From positions 1 to 7,056 of the forward strand of contig JAOQAL010000333.1 in the NCBI GenBank assembly GCA_025963615.1: 7,056 nt of DNA, given 5' to 3'. The notes under the pieces are model-generated. The model made no database searches, was not told the origin of the DNA, and worked only from the letters and a program-made list of their open reading frames with translations. Numbering within the stretch: position 1 is the first letter of the stretch; each line of letters starts with the position of its first letter. Shown here one piece after another: positions 1 through 3,813 of this stretch. The translations under genes were made by a program, and so were the position numbers. This stretch comes from Chitinophagaceae bacterium (GTDB lineage: Bacteria; Bacteroidota; Bacteroidia; Chitinophagales; Chitinophagaceae).

Positions 1-1
1 A

Positions 2-307
2 GAAATTGATATTCATGATCCAAAAGGGAATAAGAATTCATCTGGTTTTTTGCCGGACGAAAGAAAATGGATGGATAAATTCCTGGACAATGGATGGATT
101 GATACATTCCGTGAATTTCATCCCGAACCTCACCGCTATAGCTGGTGGAGTCAGCGTTTTCCCACCGTACGCCCGCAAAATAAGGGCTGGAGAATTGATT
201 TTATAAATGTTACGGAGCCCCTGAAAAAAAGCCTTATCGATGCGGAAATTTATCCGGAAGTGAAGCATTCTGACCATTGTCCGGTATACCTCGAGGTTAG
301 AGACTGA
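2..307 (+). CDS. xth: Exodeoxyribonuclease III, C-terminal part (5' end outside window)
   Basis: This is the last 101 residues of an ExoIII-type AP endonuclease/3'-5' exonuclease (endonuclease/exonuclease/phosphatase superfamily), a base-excision repair enzyme that cuts DNA at abasic sites and trims blocked 3' ends. The reading frame is open from base 2 and ends at TGA 305-307. Visible family landmarks are EIDIHDPKGN at the very start, which in this family follows the catalytic Asp-x-Asn motif (so that motif lies just off the window), then YSWWSQR, NKGWRIDF, and near the C-terminus SDHCPV, which carries the catalytic Asp-His pair. The C-terminus falls where the family usually ends, so the 3' end looks intact. 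A gap of 109 bases follows before the next gene, and no clear terminator is seen in it. The symbol xth is given for the family; Bacteroidota genomes can carry more than one paralogue. Confidence 0.95.
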   Translation, partial: EIDIHDPKGNKNSSGFLPDERKWMDKFLDNGWIDTFREFHPEPHRYSWWSQRFPTVRPQNKGWRIDFINVTEPLKKSLIDAEIYPEVKHSDHCPVYLEVRD

Positions 308-416
308 TAATAAATGCGCATGGTCAAAGCAACCGGGGGTATCAATAGTAAAGTGCTTTATTCCATTATTAATTAATAAAAATAAATTTTAAAAAAATCC
401 ATTTTCAGAAATTAAA
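308..416. promoter_or_regulatory. AT-rich intergenic region with 14-bp palindrome and weak promoter for the DUF4286 gene
   Basis: A perfect 14-bp palindrome, TTATTAATTAATAA, lies at 366-379. Just after it, TAAATTTT at 383-390 matches the Bacteroidota -7 consensus TAnnTTTG except for the last base. A TTTA at 358-361 stands 21 bases upstream, where the -33 TTTG box would be expected. If used, transcription would begin around 396, about 20 bases before the ATG at 417. The whole stretch is A/T-rich, so both the palindrome and the boxes could be chance. Confidence 0.35.
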
Positions 417-722
417 ATGATCATCTATAATCTTACGATGCATGTGGACCATAGCATTCATTATGAATGGCTGCAATGGCAAAAAGAAGAACATATTCCT
501 GCTATAATGGCTACGAAACAATTTACAGAATACCGCTTCTTTCATTTGCTGGATCAGGATGAAACGGAAGGCATCACCTACGTAACACAGTTCGTTGCCC
601 CTTCTGCGGATCATTATAAAAGATTCCTGGAAGAGTTTGCCCCCGTTCTTCGCAGTAAAACAAAAGATAAATGGGACAATCGCCTGGTTGTTTTCCGAAC
701 GGTAATGGAGGTTATACACTAA
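417..722 (+). CDS. DUF4286 family protein
   Basis: This 101-residue protein matches from memory the DUF4286 family, a small conserved protein common in Bacteroidota with no established function. The start MIIYNLTMHVDHSIHYEWLQW, the EEHIP motif (about residues 23-27), the GITYVTQF strand (about 52-59) and the FRTVMEVI ending are typical. The size and alternating strand/helix pattern suggest a ferredoxin-like (dimeric alpha/beta barrel) fold, which is inference. There is no signal peptide or membrane segment, so it should be cytosolic. The ATG at 417 is chosen because MIIYN is the usual N-terminus of the family. It is preceded by an A-rich leader without a clear Shine-Dalgarno. It stands alone: 109 bases after the ExoIII gene and 291 bases before HU. 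The next terminator downstream is at 894-933, so it may have a long 3' UTR. Confidence 0.85.
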   Translation: MIIYNLTMHVDHSIHYEWLQWQKEEHIPAIMATKQFTEYRFFHLLDQDETEGITYVTQFVAPSADHYKRFLEEFAPVLRSKTKDKWDNRLVVFRTVMEVIH

Positions 723-770
723 TTGTGGATAAGAAATAGAAAGCCCTCTCCGTTTGTTAAATTATTGTAA

Positions 771-933
771 ATTCCCCTGAAATCCTTTACAGGCAAGCAT
801 TGCATTAGGAGGACCTGGAACATATAGCCGGCAAGGGTTTCGCCCAGGCAGATGACTTAGCGATGAGGGCACCTGCAAAATAGTATTTTATACAATCCTT
901 GTCCCATGCGGCTTCACAGGATTTTTTCTTTTT
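771..933 (+). ncRNA. Candidate structured RNA or long structured 3' UTR
   Basis: The 291-base gap between the DUF4286 and HU genes holds no plausible ORF but has consecutive possible helices. The first is CCTG 776-779 with CAGG 790-793, extended by AA/TT inside. The second is CCTG 814-817 with CAGG 845-848 plus GGC 830-832 with GCC 842-844, leaving a 12-base bulge. The third is GCAG-A-TG 848-854 with CA-C-CTGC 870-876; it shares base 848 with the second. They are followed by a strong terminator at 894-933. A TAAATTCC at 768-775 resembles a -7 box, but no TTTG lies at proper spacing (the nearest, 753-756, is only 11 bases away). I could not match it to 6S, 4.5S/SRP, tmRNA, RNase P or a known riboswitch by eye. 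It may equally be the 3' UTR of the DUF4286 mRNA. Confidence 0.35.
894..933 (+). terminator. Rho-independent terminator upstream of HU
   Basis: The left arm AATCC 894-898, one bulged T at 899 and TGT 900-902 pair with ACA 916-918 and GGATT 919-923 around a 13-base loop. The run TTTT-C-TTTTT (924-933) follows. This ends transcripts coming from the DUF4286 gene or from the candidate RNA before it, and insulates the HU promoter. Confidence 0.75.
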
Positions 934-951
934 AAAAAGAGAATAAAAAAT

Positions 952-981
952 TTTGTTACAAGGTAAAACCGTATAAATTTG
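952..981 (+). promoter_or_regulatory. HU promoter, Bacteroidota type
   Basis: TTTG at 952-955 and TAAATTTG at 974-981 match the Bacteroidota primary sigma factor consensus (TTTG, then TAnnTTTG) with 18 bases between them. Transcription would start around 988, leaving a leader of about 25 bases, A-rich just before the ATG at 1014, as is common for highly expressed genes in this phylum. Confidence 0.7.
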
Positions 982-1013
982 CCGTCACTACAAAACTTTT
1001 AAAAAAATACATT

Positions 1014-1283
1014 ATGAACAAAGCAGAATTGATTACTAAACTTGCTGACGATGCAGGTATCACCAAAACACAAGCGAATGCTTCCCTGGATTCTTTTATA
1101 GAAGCAGTTACTAAAACATTAAAAGGTGGTGGTAAAGTTACTCTGGTTGGATTTGGAACTTTTTCGGTTTCTAAAAGAGCTGCCCGTAACGGACGTAATC
1201 CTCAAACAGGCGCTGTTATCAAAATTAAAGCCCGCAAAGTGGCTAAGTTTAAGGCTGGTAAAGAATTGTCGGCTAAAATGTAA
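1014..1283 (+). CDS. HU family DNA-binding protein
   Basis: This is an 89-residue nucleoid protein of the HU/IHF family, which binds DNA without strong sequence preference as a dimer and bends it. The length is standard (about 90). The N-terminal helical part (MNKAELITKLADDAGITK...) gives the dimer core. Residues about 44-56 hold the signature VTLVGFGTFSVSK. The basic arm follows, with GRNPQTGAVIKI (about 60-71) carrying the Arg-Asn-Pro tip whose proline intercalates into the DNA minor groove. It ends in the usual Lys-rich helix. ATG 1014 is chosen because MNKAELI is the canonical start. The gene has its own promoter (952-981) and terminator (1302-1341), so it is monocistronic. HU versus IHF-like cannot be separated further; plain HU fits best. 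Confidence 0.97.
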   Translation: MNKAELITKLADDAGITKTQANASLDSFIEAVTKTLKGGGKVTLVGFGTFSVSKRAARNGRNPQTGAVIKIKARKVAKFKAGKELSAKM

Positions 1284-1301
1284 TCATCGCTCAACTTTTT
1301 G

Positions 1302-1341
1302 AAAAAGCTCCTGTACATGAATGTAGTATCGGAGCTTTTTT
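1302..1341 (+). terminator. Rho-independent terminator of HU
   Basis: A perfect 10-bp stem, AAAAAGCTCC 1302-1311 with GGAGCTTTTT 1331-1340, is continued by T1341. The 19-base loop contains a second small hairpin, TACAT 1314-1318 with ATGTA 1321-1325. It begins 18 bases after the HU stop codon. The A-run on the left arm means it could also terminate minus-strand transcription. Confidence 0.9.
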
Positions 1342-1368
1342 AATCCATAATAAAAGAAGTTTATCATT

Positions 1369-1384
1369 TTTGAAATATTTCAAA
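1369..1384. promoter_or_regulatory. 16-bp perfect palindrome upstream of THX gene (possible operator)
   Basis: TTTGAAATATTTCAAA is a perfect 16-bp palindrome ending 22 bases before the THX start codon. Its first four bases can serve as a -33 TTTG box, with a weak -7-like TACTTTAA at 1388-1395 (15 bases away, shorter than usual). A dimeric regulator site over the promoter is possible; chance in AT-rich DNA is the alternative. There is no T-run after it, so it does not look like a terminator. Confidence 0.4.
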
Positions 1385-1406
1385 GTATACTTTAAAACAA
1401 ATAGTC

Positions 1407-1520
1407 ATGGGTAGAGGAGATAAGAAAACTAAAAAAGGAAAAATATTTAAAGGTTCATTTGGTAAAAGCCGCCCAGCAAAAGCCGCTGCACCAAAAAAGA
1501 AAGCTGATAAGAAAGATTAA
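1407..1520 (+). CDS. 30S ribosomal protein THX
   Basis: A 37-residue, extremely basic protein whose start MGRGDKKTKKGKIFKGSFGK is the signature of bacterial ribosomal protein THX (bTHX), known from Thermus and widespread in Bacteroidota. In the Thermus 30S structure the peptide is buried in the head of the small subunit, in contact with 16S rRNA. The GRGDKKT-KGKI-GS-GK-RP pattern covers residues 2-23, followed by an Ala/Lys-rich tail. The reading frame runs from ATG 1407 to TAA 1518-1520. No good Shine-Dalgarno is visible, as usual in this phylum. The upstream HU terminator and the palindrome at 1369-1384 suggest it is transcribed on its own. It is convergent with the ThuA-domain gene downstream. 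The gene is short enough to be missed by automatic callers. Confidence 0.93.
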   Translation: MGRGDKKTKKGKIFKGSFGKSRPAKAAAPKKKADKKD

Positions 1521-1544
1521 GATACGGATAGTTCATGGGTGAGA

Positions 1545-1560
1545 AATGTCCAGGGACATT
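1545..1560. terminator. Possible bidirectional terminator between THX and ThuA-domain genes
   Basis: AATGTCC 1545-1551 and GGACATT 1554-1560 form a perfect inverted repeat of 7 bp (realistically 6 bp with a 4-base loop) between two convergent stop codons, 24 bases after the THX stop and 15 bases before the ThuA-domain gene stop. There is no clear T-run on either side, so function as an intrinsic terminator is only suggested by its position. Confidence 0.4.
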
Positions 1561-1575
1561 ACTTTCAGAATATAA

Positions 1576-2340
1576 CTACCGGGGTGATGCTGCCCAAAGA
1601 ATGGCATCACGTACCAGTATGGTGAAATTTTTATCGCTGCACAAAGAAGCATCATGTCCAATGCCGATATAAATCATTCTGGCGTATTTTTCATTGGTCC
1701 AGATGATCGGGTGATCACCCATGGGCTTATTTTGCCTGTAAGATGATTCATCGGCAGTTCCGAGAACCCTTACATTCGGACGGGGGCTCTTATTAAATTC
1801 ATACCATTCATCCGGCACTTCAAACCGATCCGGTAAATTCTTTGTTACCGGATGCTTATGATCTTCTATAATTACAACTCCTTTCTGAAAAGCCGGATGA
1901 GGTGAGTAGGTAATTCCTCCCATATAATCTTCAAACCATTGCCAGTACTTTTTTTGCGGGCCTAAAAAATCCTTGCCGGTAAGCCCGGCCGCGTGAATGC
2001 CTACCCAACCTTTACCTTGTTCAATAAATTTCTGGATGGCTGCCTGTTGGTCATACGACATATCGAATGGTGCTTCGTGCAACTGAAGAAATACCTGGTA
2101 ATTAGCCAGGTTCGTATCAGTGATCTTACTGGTATCAGCTGTTATGTCAATCAGAAAATTATTATCAGCAGCCATTTTCTCAAGAAAAGGTCTTGCGGCT
2201 GCTACCATTTTAACATGATCTTTGGCCGAAGACACAATCACAAATACCTTGAACTTTTCCGGCTTTTTTACAGATAACAGACCGGTCAATAGTATGGCCG
2301 TTATAACTGGAAGCGAAGTTATCCGAATGATCTTTTTCAT
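1576..2340 (-). CDS. ThuA-domain protein, exported
   Basis: This 254-residue protein has an N-terminal signal sequence (MKKII, then a hydrophobic stretch to about residue 23, with no lipobox Cys), then one ThuA domain (class I glutamine-amidotransferase-like fold) over about residues 30-252. Landmarks are GWVGIHAAG (111-119), DHKHPVTKNLP (160-170), DEWYEF (177-182) and IYIGIGHD (223-230), followed by the ending ILWA that is typical of the family. ThuA domains are named after Sinorhizobium trehalose utilisation. Related Bacteroidota proteins are secreted and often linked to sugar or glycoside metabolism, but the reaction is not established and none is claimed here. The gene is complete, starts at ATG 2338-2340, ends in TAG, and stands alone, convergent with THX. 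No carbohydrate genes are near it to indicate a substrate. Confidence 0.88.
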   Translation of the reverse strand: MKKIIRITSLPVITAILLTGLLSVKKPEKFKVFVIVSSAKDHVKMVAAARPFLEKMAADNNFLIDITADTSKITDTNLANYQVFLQLHEAPFDMSYDQQAAIQKFIEQGKGWVGIHAAGLTGKDFLGPQKKYWQWFEDYMGGITYSPHPAFQKGVVIIEDHKHPVTKNLPDRFEVPDEWYEFNKSPRPNVRVLGTADESSYRQNKPMGDHPIIWTNEKYARMIYIGIGHDASLCSDKNFTILVRDAILWAASPR

Positions 2341-2358
2341 GTTTTATTTAATATCAGA

Positions 2359-2393
2359 CTAAAGTACGTATAACAGAAATAGAAAATTCAAAA
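2359..2393 (-). promoter_or_regulatory. Likely promoter of the ThuA-domain gene
   Basis: On the minus strand TTTTG (2393-2389) is followed, 22 bases later, by TACTTTAG (2366-2359), which differs from TAnnTTTG by one base. The start of transcription would be around 2352, giving a leader of about 12 bases before the ATG. Short leaders of this size also fit the AIM24-family promoter on the other side of this divergent region. Confidence 0.45.
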
Positions 2394-2470
2394 CGGCAAT
2401 ATAAAATAGAAACTGTCATAACCCGGCCCGTGCCAGTTCGAATACGGCATGGTCGTTGGAAGACTAGGTG

Positions 2471-2491
2471 CTGGATAGTGGATACTGGATG
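2471..2491. repeat. Heptamer array, three copies of (C/G)TGGAT(A/G)
   Basis: CTGGATA (2471-2477), GTGGATA (2478-2484) and CTGGATG (2485-2491) are three adjacent 7-base units that differ only at the first and last base. They lie in the divergent region between the ThuA-domain and AIM24-family genes, 42 bases from a second heptamer array. The period is not a sign of coding, as no plausible gene is here. Confidence 0.7.
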
Positions 2492-2533
2492 CTATAACCC
2501 CAACCCTATAGTTATCTAACTTTTCGTAAGTCT

Positions 2534-2568
2534 CGCAGCTCGCAGCTAACAGCTCACAGCTTGCAGCT
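2534..2568. repeat. Heptamer array, five copies of NNCAGCT
   Basis: Five adjacent 7-base units, CGCAGCT, CGCAGCT, AACAGCT, CACAGCT and TGCAGCT, fill 2534-2568. The last five bases are invariant and the first two vary. Each AGCT core is itself palindromic. The array ends 16 bases before the -7 box of the AIM24-family gene and covers the place where its -33 box should be (TTG at 2561-2563). Similar runs are, from memory, common between genes in this group of bacteria; no search was made. Confidence 0.8.
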
Positions 2569-2591
2569 CCCCCCAAACTTTCCTAAATTTG
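2561..2591 (+). promoter_or_regulatory. Promoter of the AIM24-family gene
   Basis: TAAATTTG at 2584-2591 is an exact Bacteroidota -7 match (TAnnTTTG) and identical to the HU one. A partial -33 box, TTG at 2561-2563, lies 20 bases upstream inside the heptamer array. Transcription from about 2598 gives a leader of about 11 bases. This argues against translation beginning at the in-frame TTG at 2561. Confidence 0.6.
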
Positions 2592-2608
2592 AAAAAATTT
2601 TTGTTCCC

Positions 2609-3418
2609 ATGACTGAATACACAAGAAGCAACCACGAAATTGATTATAAGATTTATGGCGAAGAGCTCCAGTTTGTTGAAGTAGAACTGGATCCTGGTGA
2701 AACGGCAATTGCTGAAAGCGGTGCTATGATGATGATGGATGACGACATAAAGATGGAAACTATTTTTGGCGATGGCAGCCAGCAGCAGCAAGCAGGTTTA
2801 TTCGGCAAATTAATGTCGGCAGGCAAAAGGATGCTGGTAGGTGAAAGTTTGTTTATGACTGCATTTACCAATATCGGCCAGGGCAAAAAACATATTTCAT
2901 TCGCGGCTCCGTTTACCGGTAAAATAATACCCATGGATCTGCAGCAATTGGGCGGAAAGATCATTGCTCAGAAAGACGCTTTTCTTTGCGCCGCCAAAGG
3001 CGTGAGCATTGGTATCCAGTTTCAAAGAAAACTAGGCACGGGTATTTTTGGTGGTGAAGGATTTATAATGGAAAAAATTGAAGGAGATGGGATGGCCTTT
3101 CTGCATGCAGGAGGCTATATTGTCGAAAAAAATTTACAGCCTGGTGAAATATTGAAAGTAGATACCGGTTGTGTGGTAGCCTATACTCCCGGAGTGGATT
3201 TTGATATTGAATTTGTACGCGGGATTAAAAACTGGATGTTTGGCGGAGAAGGTTTGTTTTTTGCGATACTCCGCGGACCGGGCAAAGTATGGATTCAATC
3301 CCTGCCAATCAGCCGTCTTGCCGGAAGGATTGTGGCTTACGGTACCTACAAACGCAAAGAAGAAGGAAGCATTCTTGGCGGCCTGGGTAATTTGCTGGAT
3401 GGGGATGGAATCAGATAA
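2609..3418 (+). CDS. AIM24 / TIGR00266 family protein
   Basis: A 269-residue protein of the AIM24 family (TIGR00266), named after a yeast mitochondrial protein; the bacterial role is not established. It is a beta-rich, pseudo-repeated protein: the AESGAMMMM segment (35-43), then two FGGEG motifs (147-151 and 211-215) with GFIMEKIEGDG (151-161) and GLFFAILRGPG (215-225) in equivalent places. A flexible QQQQ stretch (58-61) precedes GLFGKLMSAGKRMLVGES, an insertion typical of bacterial members. No signal peptide or transmembrane helix is apparent, so it is probably cytosolic. The frame is open upstream to a TTG at 2561, but ATG 2609 is preferred: an exact -7 box lies at 2584-2591, and the extra residues show no family resemblance. 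It is monocistronic, and the repeat island begins 22 bases after its stop. Confidence 0.88.
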   Translation: MTEYTRSNHEIDYKIYGEELQFVEVELDPGETAIAESGAMMMMDDDIKMETIFGDGSQQQQAGLFGKLMSAGKRMLVGESLFMTAFTNIGQGKKHISFAAPFTGKIIPMDLQQLGGKIIAQKDAFLCAAKGVSIGIQFQRKLGTGIFGGEGFIMEKIEGDGMAFLHAGGYIVEKNLQPGEILKVDTGCVVAYTPGVDFDIEFVRGIKNWMFGGEGLFFAILRGPGKVWIQSLPISRLAGRIVAYGTYKRKEEGSILGGLGNLLDGDGIR

Positions 3419-3443
3419 CAAAAGGAAAAAATCAGGAACAAGG

Positions 3444-3761
3444 AGGCTGTCTCGATAGTGTAATTTTAAAGTAATCCCGCAGCGATGTTGAGAAAATTGA
3501 GATTGATTCTTAACAGTTCATCTCTTTGCGTTCTTTGCATCTTTGCGCCCATTGCTTGAAATAGAAGGTAAAGATGGATTCTTAACCGTACATCTCTTTG
3601 CGTTCTTTGCATCTTTGCGCTCTTTGCGTGAAATAGAAGGTAAAGATGGATTCTTAACAATTCATTTCTTTGCGTCCTTTGCTTCTTTGCGCGCTTTGCG
3701 TGAAATAGCTTTCTTTGCTTCTTTGCGACCTTTGCGTGAAAAATTCCTTTTGAGACAGTAT
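3444..3761. mobile_element. MITE-like element with short inverted ends and possible 4-bp target duplication
   Basis: The ends are inverted copies: AGGCTGTCTC at 3444-3453 and GAGACAGTAT at 3752-3761 pair at 8 of 10 positions, with CTGTCTC/GAGACAG perfect. Immediately outside both ends is AAGG (3440-3443 and 3762-3765), which fits a 4-bp target-site duplication. The 318-bp interior has no transposase and consists mostly of a 72-bp tandem repeat. GAGGCTGTCTC-type ends resemble, from memory, terminal repeats of transposase-bearing elements in Bacteroidota, so it may be a non-autonomous derivative moved in trans. It sits neatly between two genes and interrupts neither. The match of a 4-base flank has a chance of about 1 in 256, so this remains a proposal. 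Confidence 0.5.
3505..3747. repeat. 72-bp tandem repeat rich in CTTTGCG, about 3.4 copies
   Basis: Units begin with GATTCTTAAC at 3505, 3577 and 3649, exactly 72 bases apart. Units 1 and 2 are full length (3505-3576, 3577-3648). Unit 3 (3649-3708) lacks the final AAGGTAAAGATG. A fourth partial copy (3709-3747) has only the CTTTGC-rich middle and GTGAAA part. Inside each unit CTTTGC(G) recurs every 8-9 bases. Since 72 is a multiple of three, stops are avoided together and long open frames appear on both strands (for instance 3466-3885 minus, with repeated HAK-AK-QR peptides). These are taken as repeat artefacts, not genes. CTTTGCG/CGCAAAG runs of this kind are, from memory, frequent between genes in Bacteroidota. 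Confidence 0.85.
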
Positions 3762-3787
3762 AAGGCATTTCTAACCCTAACTTACCG

Positions 3788-3795
3788 TAAATTCG
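3788..3795 (+). promoter_or_regulatory. Possible -7 box for the oxidoreductase alpha gene
   Basis: TAAATTCG differs from the consensus TAnnTTTG at one base and lies 18 bases before the ATG, giving a start of transcription around 3802 and a leader of about 12 bases. No good TTTG is visible 18-23 bases upstream. It lies 27 bases beyond the right end of the MITE-like element, so an insertion there may have replaced the original upstream control region. Confidence 0.4.
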
Positions 3796-3813
3796 CACAA
3801 TAATCTTTTTACA

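Noticed and set aside
405..719. Minus-strand frame opposite the DUF4286 gene
   Set aside because: It is a mirror of the coding strand with no recognisable family and Cys/Phe-rich composition typical of an antisense frame.
928..939. Palindrome CTTTTTAAAAAG just before the HU promoter
   Set aside because: It is formed by the T-run of the terminator meeting an A-run; low complexity explains it.
1584..1610. Inverted repeat GTGATGC / GCATCAC near the 3' end of the ThuA-domain gene
   Set aside because: It lies within codons of the conserved C-terminus and has no T-run, so it is probably coincidental; the intergenic inverted repeat at 1545-1560 is the better terminator candidate.
2430..2452. tRNA-like T-arm: GTTCGAAT flanked by TGCC and GGCA
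   Set aside because: The stem is only four pairs around an over-long loop, and no acceptor stem, D-arm or anticodon arm can be placed upstream; not a tRNA gene and too short to call an attachment site.
2388..2576. Short minus-strand frame over the heptamer arrays
   Set aside because: Its peptide is low-complexity and simply translates the intergenic heptamers; it overlaps both promoters of the divergent region.
2561..2608. TTG-initiated extension of the AIM24-family protein by 16 residues
   Set aside because: An exact -7 promoter box at 2584-2591 lies inside the extension, so the transcript should start after it; ATG 2609 is the better start.
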